Shown: positions 13,231-21,168 of the stretch, in pieces
Layout of the letters: each line of letters opens with the position of its first letter
Numbering within the stretch: position 1 is the stretch's first letter
From: Pseudoflavonifractor capillosus
GTDB taxonomy: Bacteria > Bacillota > Clostridia > Oscillospirales > Oscillospiraceae
Direction of reading: 5' to 3'
DNA: 35,746 nt
Assembly (NCBI RefSeq): GCF_016899775.1
Contig: NZ_JACJJE010000033.1
Location: 1 to 35,746, forward strand
Program-made: the position numbers and the translations under genes
The notes under the pieces: generated by a model
The model's database searches: none
Told to the model about the DNA's origin: nothing
What the model saw: the letters and a program-made list of their open reading frames with translations, nothing else

Positions 13231-16200
13231 ATGGCCTTTCCCTTGACCGACGAACAAAAGAAGATCGTAGACGACCGGGGCGGGGAGCTGCTGGTGTCCG
13301 CCGCCGCCGGGTCGGGCAAGACCCGGGTGCTGGTGGAGCGGCTGCTGGACCGGGTGACCCGGGAGGGGCTGGACCTGGACCGCTTCCTGGTCATCACCTA
13401 CACCAAGGCCGCCGCCGCCGAACTGCGCACCCGCATCGCCCAGGAGCTGTCCTCCCGCCTGGCGGAGGACCCCGGGGACCGGCACCTGCGGCGTCAGTCC
13501 ACCCTGGTGTACCGGGCCCAGATCTCCACCATCCACTCCTTCTGCTCCGCCCTCCTGCGGGAGGAGGGCCACCGGCTGGACCTGGACCCGGACTTCCGGC
13601 TGTGCGACGAGGGGGAGGCCCAGGTGCTCATGGCCCAGGTGCTGGAGGACGTGCTGGAGGAGCAGTACGAGGGCATCCAGCCGGACAGCCCCTTTGCCGT
13701 TCTGGTGGACACCCTGTCCGCCGGGCGGGACGACAGCCGCCTGGCCCAGATCGTGCTGGACGTGTTCGGCCGCATCCAGAGCCACCCACAACCGGAGCGC
13801 TGGCTGAGGGAGCAGCGGGAGGCCTGGGAGCTGTCCGGGGTGACCGACGCGGGGGAGACCGCCTGGGGCCGCCTGCTCCTCACCGACGCCGCCCGGCAGG
13901 GGCGGGACTGCGCCAAGCGGCTGGAGGAGGCCCTGGCCCTGACGGCCGCCGACGAGCTGCTGGAGGGGAACTACGCCCCATCTCTCCAGACTACCCTGGA
14001 GGGGGTGGAGGCCTTCTGCGCCGCCGCCGAGGGGGGCAGCTGGGACCGGGCGTTCGCCTGCCTGCCCATCCCCTTCCCGGCGGTGGGCCGGAAGCGGAAG
14101 CGGACCGTGGAACTCAGCCCCATGGAGGAGGCCCGGGCCCTGGAGGCCGCTCAGCGGGTGAAGGACCTGCGGGACTCTGTGAAGGAGCGGTTCGGGAAGC
14201 TGTCCGACTGGTTCGACGGGGACAGCGGGGAGCAGCTTGCCGCCCTGGGGGAGAGCCGCCCGGCGGTCCAGGGGCTCATGGACCTGGTGGGGACCTTCCA
14301 GGGGGCCTATCAGGCGGAGAAAGCCCGGCGGGGCCTGCTGGACTTCTCCGATTTGGAGCATTTCGCCGTCCGCCTGCTCACCAACCCGGAGACGGGGGAG
14401 CCCACCCAGCTGGCCCGGACCTGGAGCGCCCGCTACGCCGAGGTGATGGTGGACGAGTACCAGGACACCAATCAGGTGCAGAACGCCATCTTTTCCGCCG
14501 TGTCCGACGGGGGAAGAAAGCTCTTTCAGGTGGGGGACGTGAAACAGTCCATCTACCGCTTCCGGCTGGCCGACCCCACCATCTTTCTAAAAAAGTACCG
14601 CAGCTTCCCGGACGGGGACGGGGCGGCGGAGGGGGAGCCCCGGCGGCGGGTGCTCTCCCGGAACTTCCGCTCCCGGAGGCAGGTGCTGGAGGGGTGCAAC
14701 GACCTGTTCCGGAACATTATGTCTACTGAGTTCGGGGAGCTGGACTACACCGACGACCAGGCCCTGGTTCCCCAGGGCAAATTCCCGGAGAGTGAAAACA
14801 AAGAGCTGGAGCTGGACCTGCTGGACCTGTCCTTCCTGGGGGACCAGGAGGAGGGGGAGCGGGAGGACAAGAACCGCCTGGAGGCCCGGTGGGCCGCCCG
14901 GCGCATCCGGGCGCTGCTGGATCAGCCCCTGATGGTGAAGGAGGGGGACGGGGAGCGGCCCCTGCGCCCCTCCGACGTGATGATCCTCCTGCGCAGCCCC
15001 GGGGTGGTCATGCACCACTACCTGCGGGAGCTGTCCCAGGCGGGGGTCCCCTGGAAGGCGGACAGCGGCGGGGACTTCTTTGAGACCACCGAGGTGAACG
15101 TGGCCCTGGCCCTGCTGCAGATTGTGGACAACCCCCGCCAGGACGTGCCCCTCATCGCCGCCCTGCGCTCCCCGGTGTACGGCTTTGACGGGGACAAGCT
15201 GGCCCTGCTCCGGGCGGGGAGCAAAAGCGGGGACTTCTACTCCGCCGTGGTCCACGCCGCCCAGGAAGGGGACGTGGAGTGCCGGGACTTTTTGGAGGAG
15301 CTGGAGGAGCTGCGCTTCGGGGCGGGGGACATGACCTGCCGCCAGCTCATCTGGCACATCTACGAAAAGACCAACCTGCTGGGCCTGTTCGGGGCCATGC
15401 CCGGGGGACAGGAGCGGCAGGACAACCTGCTCTCCCTGTACGCCCTGGCCGGGGAGCTGGAGGACAGCGGCTGCCGCTCCCTGTTCCAGTTCCTCCTGCG
15501 CCTGGAGCGCATCCGCTCAGCGGGCGGGAAGTTCTCCACCGCCTCCTCCGCCCAGGAGGGGGAGGGGGTGTCCATCCTGTCCATCCACCGCTCCAAGGGG
15601 CTGGAGTGCCCGGTGGTGCTGGTGTGCGGCCTGTCCCGCCGCTTCAACCGGGACGACCTTATGCGCCCGGTGCTGTTCCACGCCCAGCTGGGGGTGGGCC
15701 CCAAGGGGCTGGACCGGGAGCGGATGGTGGAGTACCCCACCCTGGCCCGGCGGGCGGTGGCCCGACAGCTGGAGCGGGAGATGATGGCCGAGGAGCTGCG
15801 CCTGCTGTACGTGGCTATGACCCGGGCCCAGGAGAAGCTGATTTTGTCCATCGCCCTCACCGAGGGGCTCAAGGCCCTGGAGCGGCTGGCGGGGGAGGCG
15901 GACGCCCCGGTGTCCCCGGCGGCCCTGGAGCGGCAGCAGAGCGTGGGGGCATGGATTCTCCTCCACGCCCTCACCCGGCCGGAGGCGGAGGGGCTGCGGG
16001 CTATGTGCGGCGCCCCGGAGCGCATTGCGGAACATCTGGGCCCCCCCTGGGACATCCGCTGGGTGGAGGGGGCGGGGCTCCAGGCGGCCTCCGGGCCCGA
16101 GGGCCGCTTTGCCGATCTGCCCGCGGCGGAGCAGGACGAGGAGGCCGGGGAACTGATGGAGGCCCTCACCTGGCGCTATCCCTATGGGACGGCGTCCGAG

Positions 16201-16845
16201 ATGCCCTCCAAGCTCACCGCCACCCAGCTGAAGGGGCGGGTGCTGGACCAGGAGGCGGCGGAGGAGACCCCCAAGTCTCGGGAGCGCCGCCCGGAGCCCA
16301 TCCAGCGGCCGGACTTTATTGCCCGGGAAAAGGGGCTCACCCCCACAGAGCGGGGGACCGCCCTCCATCTGGCCATGCAGTACCTGCCCTTGGAGGGGGA
16401 TCACAGCCCGGAGGCCATTGGGGCGGAGTTGGACCGTCTGGCGGCGGGGGGCTTCCTCACCCACCTCCAGCGGGAGGCGGTGGACCCGGCGGTGCCGGCG
16501 GCCTTCTTCGCCTCCGATTTGGGAAAGCGGCTGCTGGCCTCTCCCGAGATCCATCGGGAGTTCAAGTTTTCCCTCCTGGTCCCCGCCTCGGACTACGGCC
16601 CCGGGCTGGAGGGGGAGGAGGTGCTCCTCCAGGGGGTCATCGACTGCTGGTTTGCGGAGGGGGACGGGCTCACTGTCCTGGACTTCAAGAGCGACCGCAT
16701 CCGCCCCGGCGGAGAGGGGGCCCGGGCGGAGGAGTATCGCCCCCAGCTGGAGGCCTACAGCCGGGCCCTGGAGCGGGTCACCGGGCGGAAGGTTTTCAGG
16801 CGGGTGCTGTGGTTTTTTGCCACGGGACAGCCGTGGGAGCTGTGA
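13231..16845 (+). CDS. addA: AddA helicase-nuclease subunit
   Basis: A 1204-residue UvrD-type helicase fused to a RecB-family nuclease, the A subunit of the AddAB enzyme that resects double-strand breaks for RecA. Seen: Walker A AAAGSGKT (24-31), an FxxITYTKAAAAELRTRI motif, Walker B VDEYQDTN (about 407-414), GDVKQSIYRFRLADP, the helicase motif SIHRSKGLECPVV, and motif VI LLYVAMTRAQEKL. The nuclease end has GVIDCW and LDFKSD (D1151, K1153), followed by YRPQLEAYSRAL. The length fits the family. The start follows an AGGAGG site. The usual partner addB is absent on both sides; upstream are comEC and a palindromic element. Confidence 0.96.
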   Translation: MAFPLTDEQKKIVDDRGGELLVSAAAGSGKTRVLVERLLDRVTREGLDLDRFLVITYTKAAAAELRTRIAQELSSRLAEDPGDRHLRRQSTLVYRAQISTIHSFCSALLREEGHRLDLDPDFRLCDEGEAQVLMAQVLEDVLEEQYEGIQPDSPFAVLVDTLSAGRDDSRLAQIVLDVFGRIQSHPQPERWLREQREAWELSGVTDAGETAWGRLLLTDAARQGRDCAKRLEEALALTAADELLEGNYAPSLQTTLEGVEAFCAAAEGGSWDRAFACLPIPFPAVGRKRKRTVELSPMEEARALEAAQRVKDLRDSVKERFGKLSDWFDGDSGEQLAALGESRPAVQGLMDLVGTFQGAYQAEKARRGLLDFSDLEHFAVRLLTNPETGEPTQLARTWSARYAEVMVDEYQDTNQVQNAIFSAVSDGGRKLFQVGDVKQSIYRFRLADPTIFLKKYRSFPDGDGAAEGEPRRRVLSRNFRSRRQVLEGCNDLFRNIMSTEFGELDYTDDQALVPQGKFPESENKELELDLLDLSFLGDQEEGEREDKNRLEARWAARRIRALLDQPLMVKEGDGERPLRPSDVMILLRSPGVVMHHYLRELSQAGVPWKADSGGDFFETTEVNVALALLQIVDNPRQDVPLIAALRSPVYGFDGDKLALLRAGSKSGDFYSAVVHAAQEGDVECRDFLEELEELRFGAGDMTCRQLIWHIYEKTNLLGLFGAMPGGQERQDNLLSLYALAGELEDSGCRSLFQFLLRLERIRSAGGKFSTASSAQEGEGVSILSIHRSKGLECPVVLVCGLSRRFNRDDLMRPVLFHAQLGVGPKGLDRERMVEYPTLARRAVARQLEREMMAEELRLLYVAMTRAQEKLILSIALTEGLKALERLAGEADAPVSPAALERQQSVGAWILLHALTRPEAEGLRAMCGAPERIAEHLGPPWDIRWVEGAGLQAASGPEGRFADLPAAEQDEEAGELMEALTWRYPYGTASEMPSKLTATQLKGRVLDQEAAEETPKSRERRPEPIQRPDFIAREKGLTPTERGTALHLAMQYLPLEGDHSPEAIGAELDRLAAGGFLTHLQREAVDPAVPAAFFASDLGKRLLASPEIHREFKFSLLVPASDYGPGLEGEEVLLQGVIDCWFAEGDGLTVLDFKSDRIRPGGEGARAEEYRPQLEAYSRALERVTGRKVFRRVLWFFATGQPWEL

Positions 16846-16858
16846 TGAAACAAGACGA

Positions 16859-16890
16859 GCAGGGCCGGCGGAACCGACCGCCGGCCCTGC
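16859..16890 (+). terminator. Hairpin after addA
   Basis: A 13-bp perfect stem GCAGGGCCGGCGG/CCGCCGGCCCTGC with loop AACCGA, 14 bases past the stop. It lacks an immediate T-run. Confidence 0.6.
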
Positions 16891-16958
16891 CTCTGAGGGG
16901 GATCTTTTCGGCCTGTTTGAGGCGTGAAAATTTTTGTCAAAAAATTTTGAAAAAACTA

Positions 16959-16987
16959 TTGACATTTCCGCTGGCCTTGCGTATAAT
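16959..16987 (+). promoter_or_regulatory. Promoter of tRNA-Gln
   Basis: A perfect TTGACA (16959-16964), 17-base spacer and perfect TATAAT (16982-16987), preceded by an A/T-rich tract. Confidence 0.9.
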
Positions 16988-17029
16988 AGCACCTGTCCTC
17001 GCGAGAGGGCGGAAGAAAAAACAAAAAAT

Positions 17030-17103
17030 AGCGGGATTGTGTAAGGGTAGCACGACAGACTCTGACTCTGTTTGTGAGGGTTCGAATCCTTCTCCCGCTG
17101 CCA
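17030..17103 (+). tRNA. tRNA-Gln (anticodon CTG)
   Basis: A 74-base tRNA with encoded CCA. The acceptor AGCGGGA (17030-17036) pairs with TCCCGCT (17093-17099). The anticodon stem ACAGA/TCTGT holds the loop CTCTGAC, giving anticodon CTG (glutamine CAG). T-arm GAGGG-TTCGAAT-CCTTC is clear. It has its own promoter and a terminator directly after the CCA. Confidence 0.95.
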
Positions 17104-17142
17104 AAACAAAAGGCAACTGCGAAAGCAGTTGCCTTTTGTTTT
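17103..17142 (+). terminator. tRNA-Gln terminator (copy 2 of the GGCAACTGC hairpin)
   Basis: AAAACAAAAGGCAACTGC-GAAA-GCAGTTGCCTTTTGTTTT, almost identical to the terminator after tRNA-Ser at 3704-3744. Confidence 0.95.
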
Positions 17143-17213
17143 GGGTTCCGGCCGCCAGAGGGCGGCCTCCACCCTTCGGCATTAGAATGCTCAGGGCGGC
17201 GAAGCCGCCCTTC
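17103..17213 (+). repeat. Unit 1 of a duplicated tRNA 3' flank
   Basis: The unit consists of the terminator, GGGTTCCG, a short variable GC segment, CTCCACCCTTCG, GAATGCTCAGGGCGGC and GAAGCCGCCCTTC. It recurs in the same order at 17340-17451 with nearly the same length (111 and 112 bases). Confidence 0.75.
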
Positions 17214-17339
17214 CGCCGAGGTTTTGCCTGCGGCAAAACGCTCGAACGCCGCAAAAGCGGCGCGGCCCAGAAGGGCCGTAGGACAAGATTTAAGACAGCT
17301 GATTCAAAATTTTAAATATCTAGATTGTAGTGACTTGCC
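17214..17339. other. Spacer with three small hairpins between the duplicated units
   Basis: No gene is seen. It contains GTTTTGCC-TGC-GGCAAAAC (17221-17239), GCCGC-AAAA-GCGGC, and GGCCC-AGAA-GGGCC in succession, then an A/T-rich stretch leading to TTGCCA, which recalls the last bases of the tRNA before unit 1. Confidence 0.4.
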
Positions 17340-17451
17340 AAAGCAAAAAGGCAACTGCGAAAGCAGTTGCCTTTTTGCTTTGGGTTCCGCCGCACAAAGA
17401 GCGGCTCCACCCTTCGTGATTTGAATGCTCAGGGCGGCGAAGCCGCCCTTC
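17340..17451 (+). repeat. Unit 2 of the duplicated flank, without a tRNA
   Basis: It starts with copy 3 of the GGCAACTGC terminator (17340-17381, flanks changed to AAAGCAAAAA/TTTTTGCTTT) and repeats the rest of unit 1. The flank changes on the two stem sides compensate each other, so the hairpin has been kept. No tRNA precedes it, only TTGCCA. Confidence 0.75.
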
Positions 17452-17471
17452 TGTAACGCGCTCTGCACAAA

Positions 17472-17510
17472 AGAGACGTCGGCAATAGACCGGCGTCTCT
17501 TTATGTTTTT
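17472..17510 (+). terminator. Terminator-like hairpin without an obvious gene
   Basis: AGAGACGTCGG (17472-17482) pairs with CCGGCGTCTCT (17490-17500) with one wobble, followed by TTTATGTTTTT. It may catch read-through from the tRNA or protect the polymerase promoter at 17582. Confidence 0.6.
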
Positions 17511-17581
17511 AGAGCAGGCTCCCCTGGAGAGGCTGGGAACAGAGAAGCAAGGCTGTTCCGCCACGATCTGAAATGCCGCAG

Positions 17582-17610
17582 TAGAAATTTTAGAACAGAT
17601 GTGCTATAAT
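17582..17610 (+). promoter_or_regulatory. Promoter of the Y-family polymerase operon with SOS-like box
   Basis: TAGAAA (17582-17587), 17-base spacer and a perfect TATAAT (17605-17610). The box AGAACAGATGTGCT (17592-17605) fills the spacer, where a LexA-type repressor would block polymerase. It matches the box at 10535-10548 in 12 of 14 bases. Confidence 0.65.
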
Positions 17611-17617
17611 CAAAGCA

Positions 17618-17752
17618 ATGCAAGAGAGACAGAGAGGTTCCGGTGGAGCGTTGAAAACGGCACGCGGCTTATGGAAAAATGAAACGGGGCAGAAGAATTT
17701 CCTGGAGACCGCACCAGAGACGCTGGGCTCCATTTGGGGGCGGTCCCAATAG
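17618..17752 (+). CDS. Possible 44-residue leader peptide before the polymerase gene
   Basis: An ATG at 17618 opens a 44-codon frame ending at TAG (17752). The predicted transcription start of the promoter at 17582-17610 falls at or next to this ATG, so translation would be leaderless; no ribosome site is present. The peptide is basic and unlike anything I recognise. It may be chance; the alternative is an untranslated leader of about 180 bases. Confidence 0.2.
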   Translation: MQERQRGSGGALKTARGLWKNETGQKNFLETAPETLGSIWGRSQ

Positions 17753-17796
17753 CGGGACTGCACCCGTGGTATCCTAAAATCAGGAGGTGAGGGAGC

Positions 17797-19317
17797 ATGA
17801 AGGAGCGGACCTATGTCTGCTGTGACCTGAAATCATTTTACGCCAGTGTAGAGTGCGTGGAGCGAGGTCTGGACCCCATGACCACCAATCTGGTGGTGGC
17901 GGACAAACGCCGCACGGACAAGACCATCTGCCTGGCCGTCTCCCCCTCCCTGAAAGCCTACGGCATCGCGGGCCGCGCCCGGCTCTTTGAGGTGGTGCAG
18001 AAGGTGGCGGAGGTGAACGCCCGGCGGAAGTGGTGCGCCCCCGGCCATCAGTTCACCGGCTCCTCCTGGCACGATCGGTCGGTGCAGAAGAATCCCGCTC
18101 TGGCCCTGGACTACATTGTGGCTCCACCCCGGATGGCCCACTATATCCACTGGAGCACCAAGATCTACAGTGTCTATCTGAAATATGTGGCCCCGGAGGA
18201 CATCTATCCCTACTCCATCGACGAGGTGTTTATGGACCTGACCAACTACCTGGACACCTATCAGATGACCGCCCGGGAGCTGACCCGGACCATCATTCTG
18301 GACATTTTAAAGACAACCGGCATCACCGCGGCGGCGGGCATGGGCACCAACCTATATTTGGCCAAGGTGGCCATGGATATCGTGGCCAAGCACGTCCACC
18401 CGGACAAGGACGGGGTGCGCATCGCCAAGCTCAGCGAGATGACCTACCGGCGGCTGCTGTGGAGTCACCGGCCCCTCACCGACTTCTGGCGGGTGGGCAA
18501 GGGTTATGCGACGAAACTGGAGGCCCATGGGATGTACACCATGGGGGACGTGGCTCGGTGCTCCATCGGAACACCCGGAGAGTACCACAACGAGGAACTG
18601 CTCTATAAGCTGTTTGGCATCAACGCGGAGATTCTGATCGACCACGCCTGGGGCTGGGAGCCCTGTACCATCGCGGACGCGAAAGCGTACAAGCCGGAAA
18701 ATAAGAGCATCGTCTCCGGCCAGGTGCTCCAGTGCCCGTATGACTTCCAGAAAGCCCGCCTGGTGGTGCGGGAGATGGCGGACGCTCTGGCCCTGGACCT
18801 GGTGGACAAGGGGTTAACGACCAACCAGCTGGTCCTCACCGTGGGCTATGACCGGGAAAACCTGGACGACCCCAGCCGCGCCGCCCAGTACAAGGGCCCT
18901 GTCACCGCTGACCGCTATGGGCGGAAGATCCCCAAGCACGCGGTGGGGACGGAGAATTTTCCCTATACCTCCTCCGCCAATGATCTGCTGAAAGCTGTGA
19001 CGGCCCTCTATGACCGCATTGTGGACAAAAACCTGCTGATCCGCCGCCTGAGCATCAGCGCCAACAAGCTGCTGGACGAGACCAGCGTCTCAAAGGAGGA
19101 GCCGGCGGAGCAGCTGGACCTATTTACTGATTATACTACCAAAGAAAAGCAGGAGCAGGCAGATAAAGCTGCCCACATCAGAGAGCGGAAGCTCCAGGAG
19201 GCCATGCTGGGGATCAAAAAGCGGTATGGTAAGAACGCCATCCTCAAGGGGATGAATCTGGAGGAGGGCGCCACCGCACGGGAGCGGAATCAGACGATTG
19301 GAGGGCATCAGGCATGA
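17797..19317 (+). CDS. Y-family (UmuC/DinB-like) translesion DNA polymerase
   Basis: A 506-residue lesion-bypass polymerase of the UmuC/ImpB group found in Gram-positive SOS operons. The catalytic palm shows CCDLKSFYASVECVERGLDP (metal ligand D10) and YSIDEVFMDLT (about 143-153, the catalytic DE). The little-finger region follows from about 300. QLDLF (439-443) is a sliding-clamp-binding motif, followed by a charged tail. The start follows AGGAGGTGA. The stop overlaps the ATG of the YolD-like gene (ATGA). The promoter carries an SOS-like box. These polymerases copy past damaged bases at the cost of mutation. Confidence 0.93.
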   Translation: MKERTYVCCDLKSFYASVECVERGLDPMTTNLVVADKRRTDKTICLAVSPSLKAYGIAGRARLFEVVQKVAEVNARRKWCAPGHQFTGSSWHDRSVQKNPALALDYIVAPPRMAHYIHWSTKIYSVYLKYVAPEDIYPYSIDEVFMDLTNYLDTYQMTARELTRTIILDILKTTGITAAAGMGTNLYLAKVAMDIVAKHVHPDKDGVRIAKLSEMTYRRLLWSHRPLTDFWRVGKGYATKLEAHGMYTMGDVARCSIGTPGEYHNEELLYKLFGINAEILIDHAWGWEPCTIADAKAYKPENKSIVSGQVLQCPYDFQKARLVVREMADALALDLVDKGLTTNQLVLTVGYDRENLDDPSRAAQYKGPVTADRYGRKIPKHAVGTENFPYTSSANDLLKAVTALYDRIVDKNLLIRRLSISANKLLDETSVSKEEPAEQLDLFTDYTTKEKQEQADKAAHIRERKLQEAMLGIKKRYGKNAILKGMNLEEGATARERNQTIGGHQA

Positions 19318-19736
19318 GCGGGAGGTACGACGATATGCTCCACCTGCCCCATCCCACCTCCGCCAGACACCCGCGAATGCCCATCTCGGAGCGGGCCGCC
19401 ATCTTCAGTCCCTTCGCCGCCCTCAGCGGCCACGCGGGGGTCATCGCGGAGACTGCTCGCCTGACGGATCAGAAGATGGAGCTGGACGAGGACACCAAGG
19501 CGGAGCTGGACCGGAGGCAGGCGGTTCTGCTGGAGCATATTGCGGAACAGCCGGAAATCACGGTTACCTGGTTCCAGCCGGACGAGCGGAAGGACGGTGG
19601 GGCCTACCGCACTACCTCCGGGCGGCTGAAACGAGTGGATGAGGTCCGACGGATGCTGGTGCTGACGGATGGGACAAAAATTCTCCTGGATGATGTGGTG
19701 GGGGTGGAGAGTGACTGCATCCCCAAGCGGCTTTAA
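19314..19736 (+). CDS. YolD-like protein
   Basis: A 140-residue protein of the YolD-like family, which usually sits next to Y-family polymerases in Firmicutes and their phages and is regarded as a UmuD-like accessory factor without proven function. Typical are YDDMLHLPHPTSARHPRMP and the central ISERAAIFSPFAALSGHAGVIAET. The C-terminus (KILLDDVVGVE) also fits. Its ATG overlaps the polymerase stop by 4 bases, so the two are translated together. A hairpin follows 22 bases later. Confidence 0.9.
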   Translation: MSGRYDDMLHLPHPTSARHPRMPISERAAIFSPFAALSGHAGVIAETARLTDQKMELDEDTKAELDRRQAVLLEHIAEQPEITVTWFQPDERKDGGAYRTTSGRLKRVDEVRRMLVLTDGTKILLDDVVGVESDCIPKRL

Positions 19737-19757
19737 ACGGGAAGTAAAGACTCAAAC

Positions 19758-19783
19758 AGGGGCGCGCCATCTGGCGCGCCCCT
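19758..19783 (+). terminator. Hairpin ending the polymerase operon
   Basis: AGGGGCGCGCC-ATCT-GGCGCGCCCCT. No U-tract follows; instead comes AGGCTGTCGAAAAAAC (19785-19800), a copy of the repeat motif also found beside the hairpins at 75-110 and 35638-35670. Confidence 0.65.
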
Positions 19784-19854
19784 CAGGCTGTCGAAAAAAC
19801 TGTTTGAAAAATAGTTCCGTCACCATCGGTACCGGAGCGGCGGAAACCTTTGAT

Positions 19855-20289
19855 TCAGCCCAACTTGTTATAGTCCTCCCCGCTCACCGGTTCGCACCAC
19901 TCATTGGAGCAGCCTTCGCCGGGCATCTCAATGGCGATGTGGCTGAACCAAGAGTCTTTTTTTGCTCCGTGCCAGTGTTTGACTTCCGCGGGAATGACGA
20001 TTACGGTGCCGGGCGTCAGACTCACGGCTTCCTTTCCGGCCTCTTGGTACCAGCCCTCACCGGCGGTGCAGATGAGCAGCTGCCCACCGCCCTTGATGGC
20101 ATGGTGGATGTGCCAGTTGTTCCGGCAGCCCGGCTCGAAGGTGACATTGGCCAGAAACAGACCGTCCTCCGGCTTTGTCAGAGGGCGGAGGAAGGACTGG
20201 CCGGTAAAGTACTGGGCGTAGGCGTCGTTGGGGGCGCCAAGGCCGAACACGTTCTGCGCTTCAAACGCGGTTTGATCCATGATTTTCAT
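19855..20289 (-). CDS. Small cupin-domain protein
   Basis: A 144-residue single-domain cupin. The first cupin motif is recognisable in NNWHIHHAIKGGGQLLICTAGEGWYQEAG (metal-binding His residues about 67-70) and the second in PGTVIVIPAEVKHWHGA (His about 110-112). Proteins of this type are encoded near flavodoxins, aldo/keto reductases and carboxymuconolactone decarboxylases in Clostridia; their reaction is not known. The start at 20289 is the first ATG after AGGAGGT, with a rather long spacing (about 11 bases); the next in-frame ATG is three codons further on. The ribosome site overlaps a TATAAT-like string. It is transcribed towards the polymerase operon, with no gene between. Confidence 0.8.
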   Translation of the reverse strand: MKIMDQTAFEAQNVFGLGAPNDAYAQYFTGQSFLRPLTKPEDGLFLANVTFEPGCRNNWHIHHAIKGGGQLLICTAGEGWYQEAGKEAVSLTPGTVIVIPAEVKHWHGAKKDSWFSHIAIEMPGEGCSNEWCEPVSGEDYNKLG

Positions 20290-20484
20290 ACAACTATTAT
20301 ACCTCCTATATGGTTTGATGATCTGTGCAATGCTTCCGGATGGGGAAGCGTCAGGGCCAAAAACCTGGGATACCTGACGAGGGGGTGACGGGACGGCGGC
20401 GCCGCGGTGGGCAGAGGGGCGGCCAAAGCCGCGGCTAAGGGGGGATCTGGGCGGCTGAGGCATGGGAGATGCCTTCCCTTCACC
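20290..20484. other. GC-rich spacer with inverted repeats
   Basis: No gene is visible. It contains GTCAGG...CCTGAC (about 20350-20379) and GGCAT-GGGAG-ATGCC (20459-20475), the second just past the flavodoxin stop and perhaps its terminator, though without a clear T-run. Confidence 0.35.
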
Positions 20485-21153
20485 TCAAAGGCCCAGACCG
20501 TCTACCCAATCGGAAAGCTCATCCTGGGACACGCCGGGATTGAACCGCGTCCCCTCCAGCCACTGGGCATCCCCGGTCAGCGCCGCCAAATTGTCCTGGC
20601 TTGCCCTGATGCCGCTGCCCCCGGAGGTGCAGAAGGGAACCAGAGTTTTTCCGGAAAAGTCATAGCTCTCCAGGAAGGTGGAGATGATCCTGGGCGCGTC
20701 TCCCCACCAGATGGGATAGCCCAGAAAGATCACCTGATAGTCCGCCATATTCTCCACGCCTCCGCTGATGGCGGGGCGGGCGCCGGGGTCGTCCTGCTCC
20801 TGATTGGCCCGGCAGCCGGAATCGCCGTAGTTCAGATCCGCATCGCTGTATGGCTCCGCTGGAACGATTTCATAGAGGTCGGCGTTCAAAACGGTCTGAA
20901 GCCGCTCCGCGACGCTCTCGGTGTTGCCGGTGGCGGAAAAATAGGCCACAAGGACGGGGCCGGCATCCGCCTCATTGGAGGCGGCGGGTTCCTCCGAAGA
21001 TTCGGAAGGCGCGTCCTGCGCAGGCGTGTCGGGGATGGAAAGGCTGCCGCTGCCGGACGGGCCGCTCTGGGAGCTGCCGGAGACGCCGCCTCCACAGGCG
21101 TTCAGGGAGAGGACCATGGCCAGCGTCAACAGTGCGGATAGCAATTTGTTCAC
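20485..21153 (-). CDS. Flavodoxin-like lipoprotein
   Basis: A 222-residue exported flavodoxin. The N-terminal signal ends in a lipobox-type L-N-A-C20, followed by a Ser/Gly/Pro/Glu-rich linker to about residue 62. The flavodoxin fold begins VLVAYFSATGNTESVAERL, where SATGNT is the FMN phosphate loop. YQVIFLGYPIWWGDAPRIISTFLE and VPFCTSGGSGI are typical of the Flavodoxin_4 group. Membrane-anchored flavodoxins of this type may pass electrons outside the cytoplasm; the partner is unknown. The gene follows the MerR-type regulator by 15 bases and is surely in its operon. Confidence 0.88.
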   Translation of the reverse strand: MNKLLSALLTLAMVLSLNACGGGVSGSSQSGPSGSGSLSIPDTPAQDAPSESSEEPAASNEADAGPVLVAYFSATGNTESVAERLQTVLNADLYEIVPAEPYSDADLNYGDSGCRANQEQDDPGARPAISGGVENMADYQVIFLGYPIWWGDAPRIISTFLESYDFSGKTLVPFCTSGGSGIRASQDNLAALTGDAQWLEGTRFNPGVSQDELSDWVDGLGL

Positions 21154-21168
21154 AGGAAATTCCTCCTT

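Noticed and set aside
13186..17315. Long open frames on the other strand and in the +2 frame across addA, up to several hundred codons
   Set aside because: They are composition effects of a very GC-rich gene: low-complexity Gly/Pro/Arg-rich translations, no ribosome sites, no domain motifs. AddA with all its motifs explains the region.
3704..17381. The three identical GGCAACTGC-GAAA-GCAGTTGCC sequences as phage or island attachment sites
   Set aside because: They are intrinsic terminators with A- and T-tracts directly after tRNAs. No integrase is present and the DNA between is normal chromosomal content.
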